Shown piece by piece: positions 1-9,287 of a stretch of 64,000 nucleotides of DNA. Location: NCBI GenBank assembly GCA_040382935.1, contig JBEIEP010000011.1, forward strand, positions 1 through 64,000. The letters run 5' to 3'. How positions within the stretch are numbered: the stretch's first letter is position 1; the number at the start of each line of letters is the position of its first letter. The notes beneath the pieces were generated by a model that saw only the letters and a list, made by a program, of their open reading frames with translations, was not told the DNA's origin and searched no databases. Made by a program: the position numbers and the translations under genes. This stretch comes from JALQUL01 sp040382935. Its GTDB lineage: Bacteria > Pseudomonadota > Gammaproteobacteria > Burkholderiales > Burkholderiaceae_C.

Positions 1-28
1 CATCTACGGTAATATCTATTCCAGCCAT
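1..28 (-). CDS. Start of an unidentified gene (partial, runs off left edge)
   Basis: Only nine codons are inside the window, reading MAGIDITVD, so the product cannot be named. The start is well supported: an AAGGAAGGAG ribosome binding site lies just upstream on the minus strand, followed by an ATG whose last base is at 26. The gene is downstream of the higBA wreck on the same strand, with about 100 bases of non-coding DNA between. Confidence 0.5.
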
Positions 29-126
29 CGCACTCACTCCTTCCTTGGTTAACAAAATCTGTCTCGATAACTCGATTCTGTCAAACTCGGAGAGCTGCGA
101 TGGCTACCCCTTTAATTTGCAGCAGT

Positions 127-345
127 TTAGGGACTTAATCTGGGTGGACGGGGTTGTGCATGTTCATTGCGTTTCTCTAAGTGATAGTCCAGATAATCCA
201 ATAATTCAACATCCTTACCGACAAAGCGTAGCGTCAAACGCCAATTGGCCTGCACGGTAAGCGAGTGAAAGCCAGTTCGATCACCCGAAAGACTGTGTAC
301 CCGCCACGATGGCCGCCTGGGGGTTTGCGCAGTGCCCCAGCTTAC
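127..345 (-). pseudogene. higB: HigB/RelE-type toxin remnant, N-terminus missing
   Basis: A minus-strand reading frame open from about 345 to a TAA at 127-129 contains PSWRVHSLSGDRTGFHSL, then NWRLTLRFVG and a closing DYLDYH. This is the C-terminal half of HigB toxins, whose usual pattern is a LHPLKGD-like strand, a NWR(L/I)TFRF strand and a final DYH. No start codon and no N-terminal helices are present, and the frame runs on past DYH for about 20 residues. It is too short and too damaged to be a working mRNA interferase. A 72-aa open frame over the same DNA is a shadow. Confidence 0.65.
135..167 (-). pseudogene. higA: First codons of a HigA antitoxin, then broken
   Basis: Starting inside the higB remnant, an ATG at 167 reads MNMHNPVHPD and stops at 135. 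HigA antitoxins typically begin MNMHNPxHPGE, so this looks like the start of the partner gene, in the right order and spacing after higB. The helix-turn-helix body is gone. The break falls exactly where GE would be expected, pointing to a deletion or insertion junction at about 138-141. Confidence 0.5.
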
Positions 346-368
346 ATCGACTATGCCAACCTATACGA

Positions 369-1466
369 CTATTTAGCCACCCAGCCCAAACTCTTGGCGT
401 GAAGGCTATGGATGTATAGGCGGTCGGCTGTTTCAGTGACGCCGGTGGTTTCTGGATAGGCTCCGCTAGGATCTTGCAGGTCCGCAAGCACCTTGCCATC
501 TTCAGAAAAGGCCATCACGTGGCCGTAGGATTTTGGTATGGGCCAAAGCGCCCTTGGCAAGCGAAGTGTGAGTTTGCGCAGCCATGGTTTGTCACTCATA
601 CTGTCGGCTGTTGCGTTGCGGGGCTTGGCAAAACCAAGCCATATTTTGCCGTCGCGCCCGCGCATCAAGTTGTCCGGAAAGCCCGGCAAGTTGTCGAACA
701 GCACGCTGGCCTGGTTGCCTGGATGGGCCAGGTCTAATTGATGGGCCGCAACGGCGATTTTCCAGATACGGTATCTGCCAGTTTCTGTCACAAATAAGGT
801 TTGCTCGTCTTGGCTAAGCGCGACGCCGTTGGCAAAGCTTAAACCCTTGGCCACCACCCGTATAGTTTTGGCTGCGGGGTCGAACTCAAGGATGCGGCCC
901 GTAGCCGATTGTTCAAAAATGTCCAAAATACTGGCCTCGAAGGTTCCTCCCCAGTCTTTGGGCGCAAATCGAGTTGAGGCATCGCTGAGGTACATCTTGC
1001 CGCTTTTTGCGACGACTACGGCGTCTGCGTATCGAATCGGTTCACCGTTGATGGCATCCGCCAGCATGGTGATTTTTCCGTCTTTGGCGATGGCCAGCAG
1101 CCCTTTGACGGCGTCGGCTGCCACCATATTGCCCTCTGCATCAAAATCAAAACCCAATACCCGCCCGCCTGTATTGGCAAACACCTCTTGTTCACTACCG
1201 TCAGCGTTCATTCGCAAGATGTTTCCGCTCACAACAGTGGTGTAAAGCTTGCCATCAGGCCCAAAGGCAATGTGCTCTGGCCCCACCTCTCCATGCAGGG
1301 CTATGGTCTTTAGCTGGCTTAACTTAGAGTTGACTGCGTGCGGGCCGGTATAGCCCGGTGCAACGGACACAGCCCACCTGACAGGCTGAATCGCAACGGG
1401 CCACCACAGCAAGTAGGAGAACAGGGCCGAGATCAGAATCGCAAAGCCAGCAAGAACTTTCGTCAT
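369..1466 (-). CDS. Membrane-anchored SMP-30/strictosidine-synthase-like beta-propeller
   Basis: 365 aa. Residues about 5-27 form one hydrophobic segment (signal anchor), so the bulk should sit in the periplasm. The rest shows the repeating pattern of a six-bladed propeller: GPEHIAFGPDGKLYTT, FDAEGNMVAADA, SKSGKMYLSDAST, ANGVALSQDEQTLFVTETG, LPGFPDNLMRGRDGKIWLGF. These resemble the strictosidine synthase / SMP-30 / gluconolactonase-like hydrolases; the FPDNL and ANGVAL motifs are typical. An AAGG site lies eight bases before the ATG. The substrate is unknown; a lactonase or arylesterase activity is plausible. It is not visibly in an operon. Confidence 0.8.
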   Translation of the reverse strand: MTKVLAGFAILISALFSYLLWWPVAIQPVRWAVSVAPGYTGPHAVNSKLSQLKTIALHGEVGPEHIAFGPDGKLYTTVVSGNILRMNADGSEQEVFANTGGRVLGFDFDAEGNMVAADAVKGLLAIAKDGKITMLADAINGEPIRYADAVVVAKSGKMYLSDASTRFAPKDWGGTFEASILDIFEQSATGRILEFDPAAKTIRVVAKGLSFANGVALSQDEQTLFVTETGRYRIWKIAVAAHQLDLAHPGNQASVLFDNLPGFPDNLMRGRDGKIWLGFAKPRNATADSMSDKPWLRKLTLRLPRALWPIPKSYGHVMAFSEDGKVLADLQDPSGAYPETTGVTETADRLYIHSLHAKSLGWVAK

Positions 1467-1648
1467 ACCATGCCTTAATATTTTGGTTTCACTTTAAAAA
1501 CCAATGCAGTCTACCGAAAGCAAGATCGGGCTAAATGCGAATTGCCTGCATGCATTTATCGTAGGGGCATTAAATAAGCTATTCAACCCGCATTTGGCGA
1601 ACGCTGTGTGCCTCTGCTACTTTTAGTTCCGATGGTTTTTTCGGAGGA

Positions 1649-1981
1649 TTACCCTAACCATTCGATTCGTTTTTCGTTGCCCCACCCTGTTGAGGGTGCA
1701 ACCACATTTTTACAGTCCTCTTCTGCCTTGAATACTACAGAATACCTATTGTGGTTGTCCTCGTCTGGCTTATAGATTCGTAGAACGGTTCCTCCGGCAT
1801 GAGAAGGGACTTTTTGCCCTCGATGCACATACACCTTCCCGCTTAGGAGTTGCGCTCGAGTTGACTTGCCGATGACCCAATACTTGGTTTCCCATATGTT
1901 AGATTCCGAATCCAGACATATCAAGTTTTCTGCAATTTGATCGTTTTTCTCCACGACGTGCAAAGCGACTGCAAATCTCAT
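1649..1981 (-). CDS. Hypothetical protein, 110 aa
   Basis: Not recognised. A soluble-looking protein with no signal peptide or membrane segment, mixed charge, and a single VVFKAEEDCKNVV stretch. It starts MRFAVALHVVEKND, with a GAAAGG-like site before the ATG. It lies alone on the minus strand between ppiD and the SMP-30-like gene, with 182 bases after its stop in which I see nothing else. Length and start site suggest a real gene, but no family could be named. Confidence 0.55.
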   Translation of the reverse strand: MRFAVALHVVEKNDQIAENLICLDSESNIWETKYWVIGKSTRAQLLSGKVYVHRGQKVPSHAGGTVLRIYKPDEDNHNRYSVVFKAEEDCKNVVAPSTGWGNEKRIEWLG

Positions 1982-2027
1982 TGGTGCCTTTCATTGAACA
2001 TAAGCCATAGTTACCACACCGAGCCTA

Positions 2028-3968
2028 CTAATTCTTTAATGCCCCAGCCGCATCGTCTTTAGCCACAACAAAAGGCTTGGTCTCTACTTTGTAACGCGCC
2101 TTCAGCAGTTCCAAATACGCAATTACCTCGCTCTGGGCCCAGGCCTGCGCGGCCTGTTGTTGTCCCTGCTTGGCTTTAGCGGGGTCGAGGGTGCTATCAG
2201 TCAATACCTTGTTCACTCTTACCACCGCGTAGCCGCCTTTGCCAAGGTCCACGCCCACCGTGGCAGGCAGTGCGGATGGGTCGGCACTTAGCGCCGCGTT
2301 GAGTATTTTGGACGACAGGTTTTCGGACTTGTCCCGGGCCACCACAATAGCGGCGGGCATTTGGCCGCCACCGGTTGCTGCTTTGGCTTCTTGGAGTTTT
2401 TTCTCACCCTCTTTTTTGGCCATTTCCTCGGCGCGCTCCATGACAAAAAGCTGGCGGGCTTGGTCTTTGACGTCTGCAAAGGCTGCTGTTTTTGCGGGGG
2501 TGTACTGGGTAATTCTGGCGGATGCGAGTTGGTTACCCCCTAAATCCACCGCCTCTGTGTTGCGCTGCTTGGTTACCGAATCGGCAGCAAACACGGCCGA
2601 TAAGAATTTGGCATTGGTCAGGGCCCCTTTTGCGCCAGGAGCCGGAGTGCGGGTCGCGCCGGTCGCCGTTTGCAGTTCCAGCTTGAACTTCTCGGCCACG
2701 GCTTTAAGCCCGTCGGCCTGCTCGTAAACCATGTTGCTGAATTGCTCGGCCGCCTCGGCATATTTTTGTTGAACCATTTGCTGGCGAATCGTGGCGTCGA
2801 TGACAGGTTTCACCTCGTCAAAGGATTTGACCTTTGGCGTTTTGACTTCGGCCAGTTTGATGATGTGGTAACCGAACTCGGTCTCTACTACCGCACTGAC
2901 ATCACCTACCTTCATAGCAAAGGCCGCGTCTTCAAAGGCTTTGGTCATCATGCCCTTGCTAAAGAAACCCAGGTCGCCACCACTGGGCGCAGAGCCGGGA
3001 TCTTGCGAATTGGTTTTGGCGACCTGTGCAAAACTGGCAGGTGCCTTGGCCAGTTGGGCTTGCAGTTGCGTTGCCTTGGCGCTGGCGGCGTCACGTTCGG
3101 CCTTCGAGGCCGATGGGCCTGCGGCAATCAAAATATGGCTGGCCCGTCGCTCTTCAGGCCCCGCTTGCGACAACTGTGCGGCATTGGCCTCATAGTACGC
3201 TTTAAGCTGAGCGTCGGTGACCTCCAGCGCACGCATCAGGTTGGCTTGATCGAGCACCACGAATTCGAAATTGGCCGATTCTGGAATCTGAAACAACGCG
3301 GTATGGGCTTGGTAATAGGCTTCGATCTCAGCGTCGGTCGGTTTGATTTGGGTCGCAAAGTCTGCGGGTTTAAGTTGCAGAACCTGAACCTCACGCTTTT
3401 GAAAAAGCGCTTTGGTAAAAAGGTCAGAGGCCGCCTGTGCTGTTAGTCGGCTGGCGATCAGGGGTTCAAACACCTGACCAGCGGCAATTTCAGCCCGCCT
3501 GCTGGCTTCGTATTGGTCTGTAGTAGCGCCCATAGACGCCGCCAGCGCCTTGTAACGTTCTGTGTCAAGTTTGCCATCGGCGCCTACTAAGGCAGCAATG
3601 TTGGGATCGGCGCGCAGCGCCTTGGCAAGCGCGGCATCCGAAACCACTAAACGTCCATCCTTGGCTGCAAGCGTCTGGATTCTTTCCATGACCATGCGAT
3701 CCAGCGTGGAATTTTTAAACTCTTCGCCATCTAAGAGTTTGGAGTCAATATCCGGGTTGGACTGCTTCACGCGGTCAATCGCGCGTTTGTGCGCCGCATC
3801 GAACTCGGCGTTAGAAATTTTGGTGTTGCCCGACATGGTGACCAACGTGCCACCGCTATCGCCCATACGGGTGTAGCCATCCACGCCGACCAAAACAAAT
3901 GACGGAACAATGAGTAAAAACAATACCACTTGGATTGCTTTATTGTGTCGGTGAACAAAATCGAACAT
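2028..3968 (-). CDS. ppiD: Periplasmic folding chaperone / peptidyl-prolyl isomerase PpiD
   Basis: 646 aa. A single N-terminal membrane anchor (residues about 13-32, VVLFLLIVPSFVLVGV) carries a large periplasmic domain. A SurA_N-like region follows (about 35-230). A parvulin-type rotamase domain is near residues 275-375, with RRASHILI at its start and GYHIIKL at its end. This is the PpiD layout: an inner-membrane-tethered chaperone at the Sec exit that helps outer-membrane protein folding. The order hup - tRNA-Val - ppiD is common in Burkholderiales. A terminator after the tRNA separates ppiD from upstream transcription. Confidence 0.93.
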   Translation of the reverse strand: MFDFVHRHNKAIQVVLFLLIVPSFVLVGVDGYTRMGDSGGTLVTMSGNTKISNAEFDAAHKRAIDRVKQSNPDIDSKLLDGEEFKNSTLDRMVMERIQTLAAKDGRLVVSDAALAKALRADPNIAALVGADGKLDTERYKALAASMGATTDQYEASRRAEIAAGQVFEPLIASRLTAQAASDLFTKALFQKREVQVLQLKPADFATQIKPTDAEIEAYYQAHTALFQIPESANFEFVVLDQANLMRALEVTDAQLKAYYEANAAQLSQAGPEERRASHILIAAGPSASKAERDAASAKATQLQAQLAKAPASFAQVAKTNSQDPGSAPSGGDLGFFSKGMMTKAFEDAAFAMKVGDVSAVVETEFGYHIIKLAEVKTPKVKSFDEVKPVIDATIRQQMVQQKYAEAAEQFSNMVYEQADGLKAVAEKFKLELQTATGATRTPAPGAKGALTNAKFLSAVFAADSVTKQRNTEAVDLGGNQLASARITQYTPAKTAAFADVKDQARQLFVMERAEEMAKKEGEKKLQEAKAATGGGQMPAAIVVARDKSENLSSKILNAALSADPSALPATVGVDLGKGGYAVVRVNKVLTDSTLDPAKAKQGQQQAAQAWAQSEVIAYLELLKARYKVETKPFVVAKDDAAGALKN

Positions 3969-3985
3969 AAGTCACTCGCTGAAAA

Positions 3986-4012
3986 CAAAAAAGGCGAACG
4001 TTGTGTTCGCCT
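3986..4012 (-). terminator. Rho-independent terminator after tRNA-Val(TAC)
   Basis: On the minus strand an eight-base stem (AGGCGAAC / GTTCGCCT) with a five-base loop is followed directly by a T run. It lies between the tRNA and the start of ppiD. Confidence 0.8.
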
Positions 4013-4024
4013 CTTGGAGTTAGG

Positions 4025-4100
4025 TGGTGGGTGCTGACGGTCTCGAACCGCCGACCTACGCCGTGTAAGAGCGCCGCTCTACCAACTGAGCTAAGCACCC
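4025..4100 (-). tRNA. tRNA-Val (anticodon TAC)
   Basis: The minus strand folds as a full cloverleaf: acceptor GGGTGCT / AGCACCC, D arm GCTC..GAGC, anticodon loop CTTACAC (TAC), T arm around GTTCGAG, and an encoded CCA end. It sits between the HU gene and ppiD. Confidence 0.96.
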
Positions 4101-4112
4101 CACCGAAAGACG

Positions 4113-4385
4113 CTAGTTTAACGCATCTTTCAAACCTTTTCCCGGACGAAACTTGGGAACTTTTGCAGCGTCTATTTTAAGCGTTTGTCCAGTACGGGGA
4201 TTACGCCCTGTACGGGCTTGGCGCGCACTGACGGCAAAGGTACCAAAACCTACCAATGAAACGCTGTCCCCAGCCTTGAGCGCATCCTCAATCCCTGTTA
4301 ACACGGCCTCAAGTGCGCGACCAGCAGACGCTTTAGACAGATCGGCTTTTAATGCCACGTGGTCTATCAATTCAGATTTATTCAA
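4113..4385 (-). CDS. hup: DNA-binding protein HU
   Basis: 90 aa when read from the TTG at 4385: MNKSELIDHVA, the dimer core, then the DNA-binding arm with GFGTF and the GRNPRTG signature, ending KFRPGKGLKDALN. This is the normal HU length. The open frame runs 22 codons further upstream, but those residues match no HU protein. A GAGG site stands seven bases before the TTG, so the TTG is the likely start. HU bends and compacts DNA as a dimer. It heads the hup - tRNA-Val - ppiD segment. Confidence 0.93.
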   Translation of the reverse strand: MNKSELIDHVALKADLSKASAGRALEAVLTGIEDALKAGDSVSLVGFGTFAVSARQARTGRNPRTGQTLKIDAAKVPKFRPGKGLKDALN

Positions 4386-4474
4386 CGCAATACCTCGGTA
4401 ATTTTCATAAAAAGTCGCCCAGAAAGTTCCATTGACTGGTCCTTGGCGCATAGCCGTTAGGGCGAGCGCGGATT

Positions 4475-5374
4475 CTAGTCTCTTTCTGCCACCTTGGGCG
4501 CAGCGCCTGCGACCGCGCCTACCGCAACAGCGGTCAGCAGCACCCCCAGCGCGGTTGCCCAGGTCAAATTTTCACCAAACAATGCCCATGCCATGACGGC
4601 GGCGGTGGGCGGCACCAGATAAAACAGACTGGTAACCGCCAGTACAGCACCGCGCTGTATCAATCCAAACAACAAGGAGCTACCCAGCAAAGTGAGCACG
4701 AGAACCGACCAAAGCATGGCCCCTATCATGGGCGCGGACCACACCACCACTTCGGTTTCAGTCGTTGCCAATAGCATGGACAGCACAAAGGCGACGCCCA
4801 ATTGCAGGGTGCTGGCGGTTCTAACATCAACGCCCACCAAATGCCGCTTTTGGTAAATGGTGCCTGCGGTAATGGAGGCCAAGGCGACCAAAATAACAGC
4901 CAAAGTACCCATAGATACTTCATGGGTATGGGAAAGCTTTTCTAACAGAACCAAGACCACACCCGCCAAGCCAAGAAACAGCCCAACCCATTGTCGGCGG
5001 GTGACCACCGAGCCGACAAAAGAGTACCAAAGTGCCGTAAAAATGGGTTGCAGGCAAACGATAAGCGCAGCCAGTCCGGCCCCCATCCCAAGTTTGACAG
5101 CAGACCATACGCCGCCCAAGTAACCGACCTGAAGCAAAACGCCCAGCACAGCTAAATGCCCCCACTGCGCACCCCATTTGGGCCAAGGTGCCCGGCTGAA
5201 AAAGGCCCAAGCCAGAAAGCACAGAAAAGACAAGCCAAAGCGTATGGCCAGAAAAGACATGGGCGGCGCGTATGGCATGCCAAACCGTGCCACCACAAAG
5301 CCTGAACTCCAAATCACCACGAACACAAAGGGCAGCCACCCCAGCGCGCGGGGGCCAGTGGCTTGGCCCGTCAT
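4475..5374 (-). CDS. EamA/DMT-family inner-membrane permease
   Basis: 299 aa with about ten hydrophobic segments in two repeated halves, as in EamA (DUF6) drug/metabolite transporters. The first segment contains the typical IWSSGFVVARFGMPYAPP stretch, and an RFGLSF-type segment follows. Its ATG overlaps the pgsA stop by four bases (ATGA), so the two genes are translationally coupled. An upstream extension of the frame lies inside pgsA and is ignored. The family exports metabolites or amino acids; the substrate here cannot be told. Confidence 0.85.
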   Translation of the reverse strand: MTGQATGPRALGWLPFVFVVIWSSGFVVARFGMPYAPPMSFLAIRFGLSFLCFLAWAFFSRAPWPKWGAQWGHLAVLGVLLQVGYLGGVWSAVKLGMGAGLAALIVCLQPIFTALWYSFVGSVVTRRQWVGLFLGLAGVVLVLLEKLSHTHEVSMGTLAVILVALASITAGTIYQKRHLVGVDVRTASTLQLGVAFVLSMLLATTETEVVVWSAPMIGAMLWSVLVLTLLGSSLLFGLIQRGAVLAVTSLFYLVPPTAAVMAWALFGENLTWATALGVLLTAVAVGAVAGAAPKVAERD

Positions 5375-5937
5375 TTGGCGCGGGCTCGAATTTCGGGTAA
5401 GGCTTTTTTGAGGTAGTACACCATGGACCAAATGGTCAGCAGCGCTGCAATCCAGATCATCCAACGACCCCAGATTGCGGTATCGATAAGGCCTAGTAAC
5501 TTGCCGTTGTACAACAAAAAGGGAATCGCTACCATCTGCGCCACGGTTTTGACCTTGCCCAGCATATGCACCGCCACACTGCCCGAAGCGCCCATTTGCG
5601 CCATCCACTCGCGCAGGGCTGAAATGGCAATTTCGCGTCCGATGATGATGAGTGCGACCAACACATCAACCCGCTGCAAATGAACCAGAACCAATAGGCT
5701 GGCGCACACCAAAAACTTGTCAGCAACGGGATCTAGAAAAGCACCGAAGGACGAGGTCTGGTTAAGCTTTCGGGCAAGGTAGCCGTCTAGCCAGTCGGTA
5801 AGAGCAAACAAAACAAAGAGGCAAGTGGCAATGAGATTGCTAAGCTGCGGATCCAGTGGGCTGTAATACACCACGATGATGAGCGGAATGGCCGCAATGC
5901 GGGACCAAGTCAACAGGGTAGGTATGGTGAAAAACAT
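5371..5937 (-). CDS. pgsA: CDP-diacylglycerol--glycerol-3-phosphate 3-phosphatidyltransferase
   Basis: 188 aa integral membrane enzyme making phosphatidylglycerol phosphate from CDP-diacylglycerol and glycerol-3-phosphate. The CDP-alcohol phosphotransferase signature D-x2-D-G-x2-A-R-x8-G-x3-D-x3-D is complete: D48, D51, G52, A55, R56, G65, D69, D73. Several membrane segments surround it. It lies 42 bases after uvrC on the same strand and overlaps the DMT permease; uvrC-pgsA adjacency is common in proteobacteria. Confidence 0.95.
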   Translation of the reverse strand: MFFTIPTLLTWSRIAAIPLIIVVYYSPLDPQLSNLIATCLFVLFALTDWLDGYLARKLNQTSSFGAFLDPVADKFLVCASLLVLVHLQRVDVLVALIIIGREIAISALREWMAQMGASGSVAVHMLGKVKTVAQMVAIPFLLYNGKLLGLIDTAIWGRWMIWIAALLTIWSMVYYLKKALPEIRARAK

Positions 5938-5979
5938 GGTGCGATTTTGGCATGATTGGCAGGCTAAGGATAGGGGCGA

Positions 5980-7974
5980 TTAACGCAGCGCCAGAAATAT
6001 CTTGGTCGCCAGTTCCTCAGAAATGCCCTCTACCTTGGTCAAATCGTCCACACTGGCCTGCCCTACCCCTTTAACGCCGCCAAACCGGGCCAACAGTGCA
6101 GAACGTTTTTTTGATCCTACACCGGGAATATCCTCTAAGCGGCTAGCGCCCATCCGCACCTTGGCCCGTTTGGCACGCATGCCGGTAATCGCAAAGCGGT
6201 GTGCCTCGTCCCGAATTTGTGCCACCAGCATCAAGGCCGCGGAATGGTGACCCAGGCTAACCTTGGCGCGCCCATCGGCAAACACCAGCTCTTCCAAGCC
6301 CACTTTGCGCCCCTCGCCCTTCTCAACCCCCACGATTAGCCCCAGGTCCAAACCCAAGGACTCAAAGGCTTCGCGGGCCATGCTCACCTGCCCCTTACCC
6401 CCATCCACCAACACCAAATCGGGCAAGCGGCCCTCCCCTGCTTTGACCGCTTCAACCATCTTGCTGTACCGGCGTGTCAGCACCTGGTGCATGGCTGCGT
6501 AATCGTCTCCAGGGGTAATGCCCTCTATGGTGTAACGACGGTACTGACTGCTTTGCATGGCATGGCCTTGGTACACCACACACGAGGCTTGCGTTGCCTC
6601 TCCAGCCGTGTGCGAAATATCAAAACACTCGATACGCAACTCATCCAACGCGCTCACATCCAAACCCAGTGCCAACACCAGAGCCTCTGTGCGAGAGGCT
6701 TGCGCACCCTCCACACTGAGCAGGCGCGCCAACTGCAAACGTCCATTTTGCACGGCCATTTCAAGCCAGGCTTTTTGATGGTCGTTGGGGCGAACCACCA
6801 CACTGAATTTTTTGCCTGCCGTCTCGGCCAGTGATTGAATCAAGGAATCAGGCACCGGTTGGTTGGCCACCAGTTTGTCCGGTAAAGGCACATCCACATA
6901 GTGCTGCGCAACGAAAGCCTGCAAGACCTGTTGTGGCAATGCGTCGTTCAGCTCTGCCTCGCTTGGTGCCGCCACTGAGGGTTCCTCCCCATCGCTCACA
7001 AAACCACTACCCAGGTGACTGGGGAAATAGGCTCTATCCCCCAAATGCCTGCCGCCCCGCACCATGGCCAGGTTCACACACACGCGATCCCCTTCAATCA
7101 CCACAGCCAGTATGTCAACATCCCGATCTGACACCGTATCCATGGACTGGTCATGCATGATGCTAGACAGTGCCGCAATTTTATTGCGCACCTCTGCCGC
7201 CGATTCAAAAGCCAACCGGTCAGCGTGGGCCATCATTTCCGCATGTAAATCAGCCGACAACTGCTTGGTGTCGCCCTCCAAAAATCGCAGGGCTTGGGTC
7301 ACGTCGTTCAAATACTCGCCGGATGAAATTTTTCCAACGCAGGGGGCTGAGCATCGTTTGATTTGGTGAAGCAGGCACGGGCGCGTTCGGTTGCTAAACA
7401 CGGTGTCTTCGCAGGTGCGCAGCAGGAATACCTTTTGCAACAGCAACAGGGTTTCTTTAACCGCCCATGCACTGGGATAAGGCCCCATGAAATGGTCCCA
7501 CTTATCTGTCGCGCCGCGGTAATACGACACCCTTGGAAAGGCCCCCGGAGCAATTGCCGAGTCGACCTGTTTTAACGCCGCACCACCCCCCTTGGGGGGG
7601 CGTTTAAGGCCACCGATGCGAAGGTAGGGGTAACTTTTGTCATCCCGAAACAAAATGTTGTATTTTGGATTTTGGGTCTTTATAAGATTGTTTTCAAGCA
7701 ACAGCGCCTCTGCCTCAGAGCGCACGGTGGTCGTCTCTAGACGGGCAATTTTGCTCACCATGTGGCCAATACGGGTGCCCCCATGGTCTTTCTGGAAGTA
7801 ACTGGACACCCGCTTTTTTAAGTCCTTGGCCTTGCCCACGTACAACAAGACCCCCGCCTCATCAAAATACCGGTACACGCCAGGCATTGCTGGTAGGCCA
7901 TTCACCTGATCGAGTAAGGCCTGGCCAGAGGCCGCCTTGTCTGGATTTAAAGGGTTGGGGTCGTATTCGCTCAT
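5980..7974 (-). CDS. uvrC: UvrABC excinuclease subunit C
   Basis: 664 aa from the ATG at 7974 (MSEYDPNPLN); a TTG six codons upstream is possible. The N-terminal GIY-YIG nuclease reads GVYRYFDEAGVLLYVGKAKDLKKRV in two halves around residues 35-60. A UVR helix pair follows near 220-260, then the RNase H-like C-terminal nuclease with DLVLVDGGKGQ. Two helix-hairpin-helix motifs close the protein (EDIPGVGSKKR, VEGISEELA). UvrC makes both cuts beside a DNA lesion in nucleotide excision repair. It is divergent from earP with only about 25 bases between. Confidence 0.96.
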   Translation of the reverse strand: MSEYDPNPLNPDKAASGQALLDQVNGLPAMPGVYRYFDEAGVLLYVGKAKDLKKRVSSYFQKDHGGTRIGHMVSKIARLETTTVRSEAEALLLENNLIKTQNPKYNILFRDDKSYPYLRIGGLKRPPKGGGAALKQVDSAIAPGAFPRVSYYRGATDKWDHFMGPYPSAWAVKETLLLLQKVFLLRTCEDTVFSNRTRPCLLHQIKRCSAPCVGKISSGEYLNDVTQALRFLEGDTKQLSADLHAEMMAHADRLAFESAAEVRNKIAALSSIMHDQSMDTVSDRDVDILAVVIEGDRVCVNLAMVRGGRHLGDRAYFPSHLGSGFVSDGEEPSVAAPSEAELNDALPQQVLQAFVAQHYVDVPLPDKLVANQPVPDSLIQSLAETAGKKFSVVVRPNDHQKAWLEMAVQNGRLQLARLLSVEGAQASRTEALVLALGLDVSALDELRIECFDISHTAGEATQASCVVYQGHAMQSSQYRRYTIEGITPGDDYAAMHQVLTRRYSKMVEAVKAGEGRLPDLVLVDGGKGQVSMAREAFESLGLDLGLIVGVEKGEGRKVGLEELVFADGRAKVSLGHHSAALMLVAQIRDEAHRFAITGMRAKRAKVRMGASRLEDIPGVGSKKRSALLARFGGVKGVGQASVDDLTKVEGISEELATKIFLALR

Positions 7975-7999
7975 GGCCCATATTGTGGACAATCACACC

Positions 8000-9211
8000 A
8001 TGGAAAAGCCATTGCATTGGGATATTTTTTGCCGGGTGATCGACAACTTTGGCGACATAGGGGTGTGTTGGCGCCTGAGCCAAGACCTGGCGGTGCGGGG
8101 CCACCAGGTGCGCCTTTGGCTGGATGATGCATCGGCATTGCAATGGATGGCACCAGAGGGTCATGCCCAGGTAGACGTCATACCTTGGAACAGCGGTTCA
8201 GACCCAACGGCAAAAACACCTCCGTGGCCGACTGATGTCATAGTCGAAGGCTTCGGTTGCGGCCCCGACCATGAATTCTTAAGCGCCCTCGAATCAACCC
8301 TGCTGACAAATTCAGCCCAGGCGGCAGAACCCAAGCGCCCGAAGCCCGTGTGGATCAATCTGGAGTACCTATCGGCTGAAAGTTACGTGGAGCGCTCGCA
8401 CAGATTGCCCTCTCATTCATTGGCCTATCCCCTCCTAGGCGCCAACAAGTTTTTCTTCTACCCGGGGTTTACATCGGCAACCGGTGGGCTGATACGCGAG
8501 CCGTGGTTGGAGCATGTTCAATCAAACCAGCACGACCCCTTGCTGGACCTTGTTTTGGACGACACGCCACAATCGGGTGAACCCCTGGCGACGCACCACA
8601 CGGTGCGCGTCAGCTTGTTTTGTTACGACAACGCCCCTCTTGGGCTGCTGTGGCGCCAACTGCTGGCGTTATGCAATTGCGCCGACACCCCTGTCGTCCA
8701 CCTACTGGTGACAGCGGGAAAAAGCACCGTGGCCATTCGCGATTGGTTGCAGCCCGATAACCGCGAATCGGATACCCCATTGCGGGTGGCAGTGGCGCTG
8801 GCGATGAGTCAAGGGCGCTTGAAAATTACCTATTTGCCCTGGTTAGCACAAATGCAGTATGACGCGCTGCTACGCCAGTGCGACCTCAACTATGTGCGTG
8901 GCGAGGATTCATTGGTGCGTGCGTTATGGGCGCGGCGGCCATTTGTTTGGCACATCTACCCCCAAGAAGGTGAGCACCATCAGGTCAAGCTGCAGGCATT
9001 TATTGAGCGGCTCGAACTGCCAGAGGACTGGGTGCGTTGTATCACCGACTGGAACCGAGCGGATTCAGGTACGCAGGCCCAACAGGATGGTCCGTTACAG
9101 GCACCGGACCTAAGGGCTTGGAACAGCGCGGCAGTAAAGATCGCCAGTGGCCTCTCAGCCCAGCCCGATTTGGTCAGCCAGCTCATTCAATTTGTGGGTG
9201 AAAAGCGATAG
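8000..9211 (+). CDS. earP: EF-P arginine rhamnosyltransferase EarP
   Basis: 403 aa from the ATG at 8000. The start WDIFCRVIDNFGDIGVCWRL is the hallmark of EarP, a GT-B glycosyltransferase that uses dTDP-L-rhamnose to modify an arginine of elongation factor P. The C-terminal part holds the YVRGEDSLVRALWA and PFVWHIYPQ segments typical of the nucleotide-sugar site. The target gene efp follows 76 bases downstream, and its product carries arginine at the expected site. An in-frame ATG at 7973 is possible but overlaps the uvrC start and adds residues not seen in the family. Confidence 0.95.
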   Translation: MEKPLHWDIFCRVIDNFGDIGVCWRLSQDLAVRGHQVRLWLDDASALQWMAPEGHAQVDVIPWNSGSDPTAKTPPWPTDVIVEGFGCGPDHEFLSALESTLLTNSAQAAEPKRPKPVWINLEYLSAESYVERSHRLPSHSLAYPLLGANKFFFYPGFTSATGGLIREPWLEHVQSNQHDPLLDLVLDDTPQSGEPLATHHTVRVSLFCYDNAPLGLLWRQLLALCNCADTPVVHLLVTAGKSTVAIRDWLQPDNRESDTPLRVAVALAMSQGRLKITYLPWLAQMQYDALLRQCDLNYVRGEDSLVRALWARRPFVWHIYPQEGEHHQVKLQAFIERLELPEDWVRCITDWNRADSGTQAQQDGPLQAPDLRAWNSAAVKIASGLSAQPDLVSQLIQFVGEKR

Positions 9212-9287
9212 AATTGAAGGCTTTACTACTAACCGCCCCTGGCGCCTTGGCGCGCTCATTTTGGGGCTTTGATTCGTCTGGAACCCT

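Noticed and set aside
45..260. 71-codon plus-strand frame at the left edge
   Set aside because: It is the complement of the higBA remnant and shows no features of its own.
2670..3446. 258-codon open frame on the plus strand
   Set aside because: Antisense to ppiD; no family features and no start signal.
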